Assembly: GCA_033002965.1 (NCBI GenBank)
Contig: JAURVB010013219.1
Span: 48,848 to 112,847, forward strand
Source of the DNA: Piper betle
Taxonomy: Eukaryota; Streptophyta; Magnoliopsida; Piperales; Piperaceae
DNA: 64,000 nucleotides
Direction: 5' to 3'
The notes beneath the pieces were generated by a model that ran no database searches, was not told the DNA's origin, and was given only the letters and a program-made list of their open reading frames with translations. Both the position numbers and the translations under genes were made by a program. Shown here piece after piece: positions 13,713 to 21,991 of the stretch. Position 1 is the stretch's first letter. The number at the start of each line of letters is the position of its first letter.

Positions 13713-13828
13713 GGGTGTCTCCATGGGCGTCTGTAGCAGCAGGCGTTTCTAAAAAATTTTCCACATATAAGGGCGTTTCCATAGGCGTCTGCAGCAGCAG
13801 GCGTTTCCAAACAAATTTCCACATATAT
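13713..13828 (+). repeat. 58 bp tandem duplication
   Basis: Two adjacent 58 bp units (13713-13770 and 13771-13828) differ at only a few positions; both contain GGCGTCTG, AGCAGCAGGCGTTTC and CCACATATA. The sequence CAGACGCCCATG at 13665-13676 is the reverse complement of CATGGGCGTCTG in the first unit, so a hairpin is possible. Confidence 0.85.
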
Positions 13829-14312
13829 TAATACAGCATTGGGTGATTCAATTCTATGATCTCAGCACACAGAAACAACCTGATCTAATTACTTGCGGGC
13901 ACACCAAGATCTTAGTCTGATCACTGCTGATGATGAAAGTGAGGTGACGGTCTTTATAATACGTGGAATCCAATTGACAGTCATTAGGAAATTGATGGTA
14001 ATTGGTGATTGGTTTTGAAGGTAATTGGTGATGGGAAGGTAATTGATAATGATTTTGCAATATAGAGTTTTAAGCACGTTATTGGAAAAAGAAGTAGGAT
14101 TGAATAAAAAGAAGCAAGGGTTTCAAGATTGTTCTGGTAAGCCATGTCAGTAAAATATCAAGCATGACTTTAATTGCAATTGTACAAGGGAGAAATTGTT
14201 GGATATACATATTGTTGCCCATTCTCCACAAGCATTTAAAGAACAGTTTGCATCTATACATTGGGGTGCTGTGTGCACAGGGAAGTGAAGCACAAGCCAT
14301 AAACATATATTG

Positions 14313-17300
14313 ATGGCAGAGCAAGTAAACCCACTAGCTTTCTGCAATCTCCTCCAACAGACATTGAGGAGTCTATGCCTCCATGGGAACTCAAATTGGG
14401 TTTATGCTGTCTATTGGAGGATTCTGCCCAGAAACTATCCACTACCCAAGTAAGAAACTGATCTAATCAGACCATGTGTTTATGAGTTTTTACCTGGTAA
14501 GACTTTTTCTAGCAACGTTACTGCCATTTTTTGTGAGTAGATGGGATGACCAAGGAGGACCAGGCTTTAGTAGTTTCAAAGGCAATAGGAGGAACTGGTA
14601 TGAACCAAGTAAAAGGCCCTATGGTTTTTCTATTGTCATTGCAATATTGATCATGTAAGAATTATATGCCAGGATATTGGCTTGGGAAGATGGTTTCTGC
14701 AATTTTGCTGTCACAGCAAATGTACAAGGTGAGATTGATCCAGACAGACACTTGGAGCTATCGACTTACAGAAACTCCAATGACCATTATCCCAAAATTT
14801 TGGCACCAGAACTCTTCTTTAAGATGTCACATGAAATCTACAGCTTTGGGGAAAGGCAATGTGGAATGAATATAGAGAGTAGTGTTGGTGGTCGTTATTT
14901 TAGTTAGGGTTTCAAGGGTAGTATTGTCATTTCACGCGTTTGAATGTGTATAAAAGGAGGGAATTGAGAGGGATGATGTATCTTTTGAAATCTATGAAAT
15001 TGAATTGTCTTGGAGAGGAAGTAACTGTTTTTGCTGTTCTTCTTCGTTCTTCTTCTTCTTCCCATTGATCTGAATTCCGTTTTCTTCCATTTTCAATTCT
15101 TTGTGCTCTGTTCTGCTCTGTTTCGATCAAGTGATGGCGCCATCGAAGCAATATAAGCAGCAAGGCAAGGGGAAGGATCTGGTTCTCAGTCCAATTGAAC
15201 CAGATCCTGCCAGACTGGTATCAGAGCTGGAAGAGGGAGGTGGAAATTCGTCGCCGAGATCCACTGAAATGGCGGAAATGAGGAAAGTACAAGCTCAACT
15301 ATTATCTGTTTTTTCTGAAATGACTACCAAATTCGACTTGTTACTTAATTCTAGATCTGTAGTTGATGATAAAACTATTAATGGAACAAAAGATCGTGTT
15401 GAAGTGAATACTCCTAGGATGTGTTATGATAAGGTTGTTGCAGATCAAGAGAAAACACAGGCAAGACCATCAATTCAACAAACTGGTGAAAAGAGGTGGA
15501 ACTCAAATAGAGCAATGAATGATGGTGGAAGTTCGAATGAGCAAGAGGACTGCCTGAAGGGATCTAAAATGTCGTTTCCTAAGTATGATGGAACTAAGGA
15601 TCCTATACCATGGATCAGCAGATGTGAGAAGTATTTTAAATTGCATAAGATCAAGGAACATGTAAAGGTGGATTTAGCCAGTTTCCATTTGGAAGATGAC
15701 GCACAAATCTGGTTTGATATGTTCCAAGAGCAACAAGTGGAGTTTGATTGGGATCAGCTTAAAGGAGCAATGAACATACAATTTGGACCAACAGAATATG
15801 AAGATTTCTATGGGGATTTGACAAGATTGAAGCAAGAGACATCAGTTAAGGACTACACTCTTACATTCAACAGATTAGCTACAAGAGCAGGAAGTATGAC
15901 TGAAAAACAAAAGATTAGCAGTTACACTTGTGGACTAAAAGATCAGTTACGCCTGGAAGTAAAATCACAGAAACCGACATCATTGCTAGATGCTCAAGGA
16001 CTTGCCAAACATTTTGAGCAAAAGTTTGTGCGAGATAACAAATATTTGGGGAAAACGTCTAAGTGGAGCTGTGACATCAACATAAATGGAAATAGAAAGA
16101 GTGAAATATCCACAAGTGATAATGGAGGGAAGGAGGTTAATAGAAGTCCTTACCTTGATAATTTGGGGCAGAGGAAGTTCACGGTAAAACAGCTCCAAGA
16201 AAGGAAGGCCCTAGGTCTTTGCTTCAAGTGTGATGAGAAGTACACTGTTGGACATAAGTGCAAAAAATTATTTTGGATTGATGTAGTAACAGATGAAGAA
16301 TTATCAGGTGAAGAAGCTAGTGAGGATGAGAATGTTGGAGTGGTGGAAAACACGGCAGTGGCAGCCATATCCTTGAATGCTCTGACTGGAATGTCGACCT
16401 TGAACACAATGAGGGTGTTGGGAAGAATTGGTGGACAACAAGTAACTGTCCTCATTAATTCTGGGAGCTCACATAATTTCCTGAACAAGATGGTGGTACA
16501 GAAATTGAACATACCACTTCAGAGTAATGGCAGCATGAAGGTGCAGGTAGCAAATGGAGATCAAATGAGCTGCGTGGGGAAGTGTTTAGGAATCACATTG
16601 GATCTATCAGCACACAAGATAGTAACTGATTTTTTTGTGTTGCAGTTGGAAGAATTCGATGTGGTGTTGGGAATACAGTGGCTGAAAACTTTAGGGTCAA
16701 TCATGTGGAATTTTGATTCTTTAACAATGACTTTCAAGGAAAATCAAAAGGTTGTGGAACTACAAGGACTGTACATTCCTAGAAGCCAGCTGTGTGACAA
16801 AAAGCAAATGTCATGAATGGTCAGGAAAAGAAAACATGGAATACTCATGAGTTTACAGTTAAATGGACTTAGTAAAGCAGTGCCACCAGAGGAGGAATTA
16901 CAGCAGACACAGGTCCATCAGTTAGGCATGATCTTGAATACCTATGAGGTTGTGTTCCAATTACCAACAAGGCTACCTCCAAAAAGAAGCCATGATCATC
17001 GAATTCCCTTGAAGACGGGAACTCTGCCAGTAGCTGTAAAACCCTATAGATATCCATATTTCCAGAAAAATGAGCTTGAAGAACAAGTTAGGGATCTGTT
17101 GGCCAGGGGAATTATTCAGGCCACCTCAAGTCCTTATTCGTCTCCAGTGCTGTTAGTCAAGAAGAAGGATGGCAGTTGGAGAATGTGCATTGACTACCGA
17201 GCTTTGAATAAGGTCACAATTAAAGATAGATTCCCAATTCCCAACATAGACGAGTTGCTGGATGAACTGCATGGTTCCATTTATTTTTCTAAGCTGGACC

Positions 17301-20300
17301 TGAGATCTGGTTACCATCAAATCAGAATGCATGAGGAGGATGTGCACAAGACTGCATTTCGCACACACCAAGGTCATTACAAATTCAAGGTAATGCCTTT
17401 TGGATTGTCCAATGCTCCATCTACTTTCCAAGCATTGATGAATGAGGTATTTGCTGATTACCTCAGGAAATTCATTCTAGTCTTCTTTGATGACATTCTC
17501 ATATATAGTAAGTCTTGGAAAGAACATTTGGAACATATTAGACACGCATTGGATAAGCTGTTAGAGCATGAATTGTACGCAAGGAAGGACAAGTGTTATT
17601 TCGGAATGAGAAAGATTCAGTACTTAGGATATATGATTTCAGCAGAAGGGGTAAGTGTGGATAGGGAAAAATTATTGCCATCGAGAATTGGCCAGTTCCT
17701 CGATCTGTAAAGAGTGTGAGAGGATTTCTAGGTTTAGCTGGATATTACAAGAAGTTTATCAGGAACTTTGGTACCATGGCAGCACCTTTAACTGATCTGC
17801 TCAAGAAAACAAATGCGTTTAATTGGAATCAGTTAACAGTAGACTCTTTTGAACAACTGAAAATTGCTCTCACACAAGTTCCAGTGTTAGCATTGCCTGA
17901 TTTCTCATTGCCCTTTATGGTAGAGTGTGATGCTAGTGGGGTAGGCTTAGGGGCAGTTATCATGCAGGGGAATAGACCAATTGCCTTTTACAGTAAAAGG
18001 TTGCATGGCAGGCATCTTCTATTATCTACATATGAGAAAGAAATGATGGCCTTAGTGTTGGCAGTACAAAAATGGAGACATTACTTGTTGGGAAGGTCAT
18101 TCGTGGTCAAAACTGATCATTCGAGTTTAAAATTTTTATGGGAACAGCAAATACATTCAGTAGCTCAACAGAAATGGTTGACAAAGCTCCTAGGGTATGA
18201 CTTCACTATAGAGTACAAGCCAGGCAAGGAAAATAAAGTTGCGGATGCACTCTCAAGACAGTTTGAAACAACTCAACCTGTTGAGCATAGGCTGGAGATA
18301 GGAACAGCCACACAAGCTACTGGAAGAGATTCACCCTCCGAAAACAAGGAAGAGATGTCGATGGCAGCCATTTCAGAACCTATTCCAAGATGGCTGGACG
18401 AAATCAAGGAAGCCTACTCTTCTAGTGGGGCAATTCAGTCACTGATAAGGAAGTGTACTGCTGGGGATTTATCAGCAAACTGGTCTTTTAGAGAGGGAAT
18501 TCTTTTTTATAAGAATAGACTTTATTTGGATTCGCAAATGCAGTTGGTGCCTATCATTCTCAAGGAGTTCCATGATGGAACACACGAGGGCATCCAAAAA
18601 ACTCTCAAAAGGTTGAGAGCTATTTTTTATTGGTCGAAAATGGTACAAGATGTGATGACACATTTGAAAAACTGTGAAGTTTGTCAAAGATTCAAGTCAT
18701 CCACATTGACACCTGCTGGATTGTTGCAGCCCTTACCAATTCCGAATCAGATTTGGACTGCTGTCTCAATGGATTTTATCACAGGCTTGCCGAGAAGTTT
18801 AGGGAAGGACACAATTCTGGTGGTGGTAGACAGATTGTCCAAATACAGCCATTTTGTGGCCCTCACTTACCCTTTCACAGCAAGTGATATTGCTCAGATA
18901 TATTTTGATCACATTTTTAAACTCCATGGCATGCCTACTTCCATAGTTTGTGATCGAGATGTGGTGTTTACAAGTCAATTCTGGAATGAATTGTTCAAAT
19001 TGCAAGGAGTGGCTTTTAATTACAGTTCAGCTTATCATCCACAGACGGATGGGCAAACTGAAGTGGTTAATAAAGTTTTGGAGCAGTATTTGAGATGCTT
19101 TTCGGGAGATAGACCAGGTACTTGGGTGAGGTGGTTGGCTTGGGCAGAGTACTGCTACAATACAAGTTTCCAGTCTTCAATTCGTATGAGCCCATTTGAA
19201 GCAATGTATAACATGCCACCTCCTAGTTTGCTAACCTATGTACCAGGGACAGCTAAATCAAATGAAGTAGATCAGACATTGCGCAACAGAGATCAGTTGT
19301 TATTGGAATTAACTGAGAACTTGAAGAATGCTCAAGTACGTATGAAACACTATCATGATTTGAGAAGAAGAGATGTGGAATTCCAGGTGGGGCAGGCAGT
19401 TTTCCTCAAATTGCAGCAATATAGGCAATCATCCTTGCACTCAAGAAGAATCACCAAATTAGCTGCGAAATTTTATGGACCTTTCGTGATCTCTGAACGA
19501 ATTGGAGCAGTTTCCTACAGGCTGCAGCTGCCACCTAATTGCAAGTTACATAATGTCTTCCACATTTCCCAGCTCAAAGCTTCAGTAAATGCAGATGTTT
19601 CAATTCAGTCTTCAATTCCAGAAATGCTTACAAGTGAAAATTGCAGGTCGGAAAATAGTGCTTATGACGAATTGGATCAACCTTGAGGTCAAGGTTTTTT
19701 TTGGAGGGAGGATTTGGAATGAATATAGAGAGTAGTATTGGTGGTCGTTATTTCAGTTAGGGTTTCAAGGGTAGTATTGTCATTTCACGCGTTTGAATGT
19801 GTATAAAAGGAGGGAATTGAGAGGGATGATGTATCTTTTGAAATCTATGAAATTGAATTGTCTTGGAGAGGAAGTAACTGCTTTTGTTGTTCTTCTTCGT
19901 TCTTCTTCTTCTTCCCATTGATCTGAATTCTGTTTTCTTCCATTTTCAATTCTCTGTGCTCTGTTCTGCTCTGTTTCGATCAAGTGATGGCGCCATCGAA
20001 GCAATATAAGCAGAAAGGCAAGGGGAAGGATCTGGTTCTCAGTCCAATTGAACCAGATCCGACCACAATGTCTATAGAAAACTCTTCAATTATATGCACA
20101 TATATATCATGCTGGTCTCTTCTTTTGAGTTCATGGGTTTGTACTAACAGGGGTATATGTTTGGTGTTTGTAGTTTGATTGGTAAGGTTGCAGTAGATCG
20201 AAGCCATAGATGGGTGTTCCCTGGAGCTCAAGATGACCAGGACATTAGCCTCTTGCCGCCATGGAAAAATGCTGCCGATATAGTTAGGAGAACTTGTTCA

Positions 20301-21991
20301 AATCAATTGGCTACTAATTTAATTAACACACAGTTATTCATTTTCTGTTTTCCTGATATGTATGAATTTAATTAATTTCTAGCAACATTTTGTTAAGTAA
20401 TAACATATATGAAAATTTTCAGCATCCAAGGACATGGGAGGCCCAGTTCGAGTCTGGTATCAAAGTAACAACTCTTCCTTCCTGTGCATGTGTCTCTTTT
20501 TTCTTTAGTCCTATTCATCATCGTCCTTTGTCATCAACCACACCAGCCAAAATTGCACTCTATTAATATTATTGTTAGGTTTATCTCACATCGTGTATAG
20601 AGGTTGTTGGTGACTTGTATATAAGCTAATGGGAAAACCTTAATTCTTGAGCTAACTTTTGAATTAAGAAAGGCTCATTACACTTATTGCAAGTCCCGTT
20701 TGAAAACCTATTAGGCCCAATAGTGATTTTGAAGTTTGGGTGGGGGCCCAAAAGACTTAACAGTAGTATTAGAGCCTGGTATTGGCTTAGTGTTGCCTCG
20801 GGCCGGGGAGATAATTCGGGTGGGCTAGCCCAAATTGGAGTCAGTTGGCTTAGTGTTGCCTCGGGCTAGCTCGAATTGGAGTCTCCCTGAATTTGACTAA
20901 TGTGGTGAGGGGGAGATAATTCGGTGTGGTGAGGGGGAGGAGTCTTCTGGAACTTTACTATAACATGTGGGCCTTGCATGAGATAATTTGGGTGGGCTAG
21001 CCCGAATTGGAGTCTTCTGAAACTTTACTATAATATGTGGGCCTTGCATGAGATAATTTGGGTGGGCTAGCCCAAATTGAAGTCTTCTGAAACTTTACTA
21101 TAACATGTGGGCCTTGCATGTGGTGAGGGGGAGATGATTCGGGTGACATGATGTGTGAGGGGGAGAATTGTTCGGTTTATCCCACATCATGTATAGAGGT
21201 TGTTTGTAACTTGTATATACCCTAATGAGAAAGCCTTAATTCTTGGGCTAACTTTTGGATTAAAAAAGTCATAACAATTATTGCAAGTCCTGTTTGAAAG
21301 CCCATTGGATCAAATAGTGATTTTGAAACTTGAATAGGGACCCAAAGGACCCAACAATTATTATTATTATAAACTATGTTTTATGCGAAAAACATTGCAG
21401 AGTGAGAGCAGGAGTTGTCCAATTGGGAGCTGTGAAGCAGGTTTTTCTTGTTGATTTCAATACCTGGAACTACATCCTTCTATAAGCATATAATATGTGC
21501 AGTTCCACGTTCTGATCAGTATGCATGCTTTAAACTAGGTGATGGAAGATCTAAACTATGTGGTGCAACTAAGGGAGAAGTTTAGCTACCTCGAGTGCAT
21601 CCCTGGTTTCCTCCTTCCCCACCCTTCATCTTTGCCATTGAATATCCCAATCAAGATTGAGGAAGGTAACAACCCCAACAACAACGACAACAACATGTCT
21701 GGCTGCTGCTGGCCCAATATTATTATAGGAAGCAGCTCCATGGGAAATATTGGACCCTCTGAAATGGTGCAAGGCAACTTTGTGCCATTCGGCATAACCC
21801 CATCAATGAGCAGCCTGGAGTCTTTCCTTTCCAAGCTGCCGTCGGTCCTGCCGTCATCGTCTAACCCCACTTGTCTGAGGCCGGTGGACTGCATGGGAAG
21901 ACTGGGGGTTCAAGGTGAGTATAAGATGCAAGAAGATGATCAAAGAGGCGGAGTGGAGGCCATGGGGGGACAATGGCCGACGTGGGTCTAG
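14313..21991 (+). CDS. bHLH-MYC_N domain protein (LHW/WNK-related type), interrupted by two retroelements
   Basis: Seven exons fit: 14313-14449, 14541-14597, 14673-14855, 20174-20282, 20423-20464, 21401-21440 and 21539-21991. The product starts MAEQVNPLAF and continues NWVYAVYWRILP, WDDQGGPGF, NRRNW/ILAWEDGFCNFA, LFFKMSHEIYSFGE, LIGKVAVDRSHRWVF, HPRTWEAQFESGIK, GVVQLGAVKQVMEDLNYVV and KFSYLECIPGFLLPHPSS. That is the bHLH-MYC_N domain of the plant family often labelled WNK-related or LONESOME HIGHWAY-like. No bHLH region follows; about 340 codons fits the short branch of the family. Intron 3 has a GC donor (AG|GCAATG) and now holds a Ty3/gypsy element; intron 5 holds a TRIM. Exon 5 ends in phase 0, but the only AG before exon 6 leaves one extra base, and about seven expected residues are missing there, so the gene may be disabled. 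The family is thought to act in transcriptional regulation; that role is inferred. Confidence 0.75.
14856..14861 (+). other. GC-type 5' splice site of intron 3, abutting the retrotransposon
   Basis: The reading frame requires exon 3 to end ...GGGGAAAG with intron GCAATG, so the donor is GC rather than GT. Bases 14857-14861 (CAATG) are also the left target-site duplication of the gypsy element, which begins at donor position +7. The donor itself is therefore retained. Confidence 0.65.
14862..15212 (+). repeat. 5' LTR of the gypsy element
   Basis: 351 bp, TGGAATGAAT to CCTGCCA. Contains a TATA box and the ATG at 15134 that opens the gag reading frame. About 97.4% identical to the 3' LTR (nine mismatches counted by eye). 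Confidence 0.95.
14949..14956 (+). promoter_or_regulatory. TATA box of the 5' LTR
   Basis: TATAAAAG lies in the middle of the LTR, in the right place to drive element transcription through the rest of the LTR and gag. The same box is present in the 3' LTR at about 19802-19809, reading toward exon 4 of the host gene. Confidence 0.6.
15134..16816 (+). CDS. Ty3/gypsy Gag-protease reading frame (defective)
   Basis: From the ATG at 15134 (inside the 5' LTR) the frame runs through the primer-binding site into gag. It contains the retrotransposon gag domain (KMSFPKYDGTKDPIPWISR through LAKHFEQKF, about 15567-16026), a zinc knuckle (CFKCDEKYTVGHKC, about 16220-16261) and a retropepsin-like protease (16380-16790). 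The expected catalytic D-S/T-G motif reads INSGSSHNF, so the catalytic aspartate is replaced by asparagine (AAT at 16457-16459). The frame ends with TGA at 16814-16816; RT follows in the same frame. The protein would package element RNA and process the polyprotein, but this copy's protease should be inactive. Confidence 0.85.
   Translation: MAPSKQYKQQGKGKDLVLSPIEPDPARLVSELEEGGGNSSPRSTEMAEMRKVQAQLLSVFSEMTTKFDLLLNSRSVVDDKTINGTKDRVEVNTPRMCYDKVVADQEKTQARPSIQQTGEKRWNSNRAMNDGGSSNEQEDCLKGSKMSFPKYDGTKDPIPWISRCEKYFKLHKIKEHVKVDLASFHLEDDAQIWFDMFQEQQVEFDWDQLKGAMNIQFGPTEYEDFYGDLTRLKQETSVKDYTLTFNRLATRAGSMTEKQKISSYTCGLKDQLRLEVKSQKPTSLLDAQGLAKHFEQKFVRDNKYLGKTSKWSCDININGNRKSEISTSDNGGKEVNRSPYLDNLGQRKFTVKQLQERKALGLCFKCDEKYTVGHKCKKLFWIDVVTDEELSGEEASEDENVGVVENTAVAAISLNALTGMSTLNTMRVLGRIGGQQVTVLINSGSSHNFLNKMVVQKLNIPLQSNGSMKVQVANGDQMSCVGKCLGITLDLSAHKIVTDFFVLQLEEFDVVLGIQWLKTLGSIMWNFDSLTMTFKENQKVVELQGLYIPRSQLCDKKQMS
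15216..15227 (+). other. Primer-binding site (initiator tRNA-Met type)
   Basis: TGGTATCAGAGC begins three bases after the 5' LTR end. This is the usual initiator-Met-tRNA complementary site of plant LTR retrotransposons. Confidence 0.9.
16817..17710 (+). CDS. Ty3/gypsy reverse transcriptase segment
   Basis: This continues the gag-pro frame after one TGA. RT motifs appear in order: SPVLLVKKKDGSWRMCIDYR, RFPIPNIDELLDEL, SKLDLRSGYHQIRM, KTAFRTHQGHYKFKVMPFGL and FFDDILIYS (the YxDD-box region, here FFDD). The last 14 or so codons are out of frame: an A5 run at 17667-17671 is one base shorter than needed to stay in frame with the downstream VRGFLGLAGYYKKFI segment. It is part of a broken polyprotein, not a separate gene. 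Confidence 0.9.
   Translation: MVRKRKHGILMSLQLNGLSKAVPPEEELQQTQVHQLGMILNTYEVVFQLPTRLPPKRSHDHRIPLKTGTLPVAVKPYRYPYFQKNELEEQVRDLLARGIIQATSSPYSSPVLLVKKKDGSWRMCIDYRALNKVTIKDRFPIPNIDELLDELHGSIYFSKLDLRSGYHQIRMHEEDVHKTAFRTHQGHYKFKVMPFGLSNAPSTFQALMNEVFADYLRKFILVFFDDILIYSKSWKEHLEHIRHALDKLLEHELYARKDKCYFGMRKIQYLGYMISAEGVSVDREKLLPSRIGQFLDL
17716..19686 (+). CDS. Ty3/gypsy RNase H-integrase segment
   Basis: This is the second half of pol, in a different frame from RT. RNase H runs from about 17900 (VECDASGVGLGAV) through KTDHSSLKFL to KVADALSR near 18255, with the acidic residues intact. Integrase has the HHCC finger (HDGTHEG to CEVCQRF, about 18570-18690), a DDE core (MDFITG, CDRDVVF and a Glu in GQTEVVNK) and a GPY/F-like region (KFYGPFVISERIGAVSYRL, about 19465-19527). 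It ends soon after HNVFHISQLK at 19686, close to the purine tract. The chromodomain expected in this position in chromoviruses is absent. Confidence 0.9.
   Translation: MRGFLGLAGYYKKFIRNFGTMAAPLTDLLKKTNAFNWNQLTVDSFEQLKIALTQVPVLALPDFSLPFMVECDASGVGLGAVIMQGNRPIAFYSKRLHGRHLLLSTYEKEMMALVLAVQKWRHYLLGRSFVVKTDHSSLKFLWEQQIHSVAQQKWLTKLLGYDFTIEYKPGKENKVADALSRQFETTQPVEHRLEIGTATQATGRDSPSENKEEMSMAAISEPIPRWLDEIKEAYSSSGAIQSLIRKCTAGDLSANWSFREGILFYKNRLYLDSQMQLVPIILKEFHDGTHEGIQKTLKRLRAIFYWSKMVQDVMTHLKNCEVCQRFKSSTLTPAGLLQPLPIPNQIWTAVSMDFITGLPRSLGKDTILVVVDRLSKYSHFVALTYPFTASDIAQIYFDHIFKLHGMPTSIVCDRDVVFTSQFWNELFKLQGVAFNYSSAYHPQTDGQTEVVNKVLEQYLRCFSGDRPGTWVRWLAWAEYCYNTSFQSSIRMSPFEAMYNMPPPSLLTYVPGTAKSNEVDQTLRNRDQLLLELTENLKNAQVRMKHYHDLRRRDVEFQVGQAVFLKLQQYRQSSLHSRRITKLAAKFYGPFVISERIGAVSYRLQLPPNCKLHNVFHISQLKASVNADVSIQSSIPEMLTSENCRSENSAYDELDQP
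19703..19712 (+). other. Polypurine tract of the gypsy element
   Basis: GGAGGGAGGA just upstream of the 3' LTR (19715), preceded by a T-run, fits a plus-strand priming site. Confidence 0.8.
19715..20065 (+). repeat. 3' LTR of the gypsy element
   Basis: 351 bp, TGGAATGAAT to GACCA, followed by the right target duplication CAATG at 20066-20070. Intron 3 of the host gene resumes at 20071 and ends at the TAG acceptor 20171-20173. Confidence 0.95.
20573..21356 (+). mobile_element. TRIM-type miniature LTR element (784 bp) in intron 5
   Basis: Terminal direct repeats at 20573-20762 (190 bp, TGTTAGGTTTATC...CTTAACA) and 21169-21356 (188 bp, TGTTCGGTTTATC...CCCAACA) enclose about 400 bp of non-coding sequence. 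The 5 bp duplication ATTAT flanks both ends (20568-20572 and 21357-21361). A degraded Met-tRNA primer site, TAGTATTAGAGC, begins one base after the first repeat (20764-20775), and GTGAGGGGGAG before the second is a purine tract. There is no coding capacity. The two repeats have diverged clearly, so it is older than the neighbouring gypsy insertion. These traits match TRIM elements. Confidence 0.9.
20805..21130 (+). repeat. 70 bp tandem repeats inside the TRIM
   Basis: Units starting AGATAATTTGGGTGGGCTAG repeat with a period of 70 bp (20981, 21051), and degenerate partial units begin near 20808 and 20840. Each carries GGCTAGCCC, a near-palindrome, and ends in GTGGGCCTTGCATG. Confidence 0.8.

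Larger units (their letters stand above)
8872..14312. other. AT-rich intergenic DNA upstream of the bHLH-MYC_N gene
   Basis: No gene could be supported. It contains the palindrome array at 10209-10390 and the 58 bp tandem duplication at 13713-13828. The stretch 9.9-11.2 kb looks like the decayed LTR of an old retrotransposon, but ends and target duplications were not found. At 12357-12447 a short open segment sits between a CACAG acceptor-like site and a GGTAATTGG donor-like site, but its product is not recognisable. Confidence 0.4.
14862..20065 (+). mobile_element. Ty3/gypsy LTR retrotransposon (5,204 bp, nearly complete)
   Basis: Two LTRs of exactly 351 bp (14862-15212 and 19715-20065) flank gag-pro, RT, RNase H and integrase reading frames in Ty3 order. 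The target duplication CAATG lies on both sides (14857-14861, 20066-20070). A tRNA-Met-type primer-binding site starts three bases after the 5' LTR and a purine tract precedes the 3' LTR. I count nine mismatches between the LTRs (about 2.6%), so the insertion is fairly recent. It is disabled by a TGA between protease and RT, a one-base frame loss at the RT/RNase H boundary and a changed protease active-site residue. Size and short LTRs resemble the Reina-type chromoviruses, but no chromodomain is present. Confidence 0.95.

Noticed and set aside
13698..13714. GGTTTAAGGGTTTAAGGG, telomere-like
   Set aside because: Only two units, and TTTAAGGG differs from the plant TTTAGGG repeat; too short to call an interstitial telomere.
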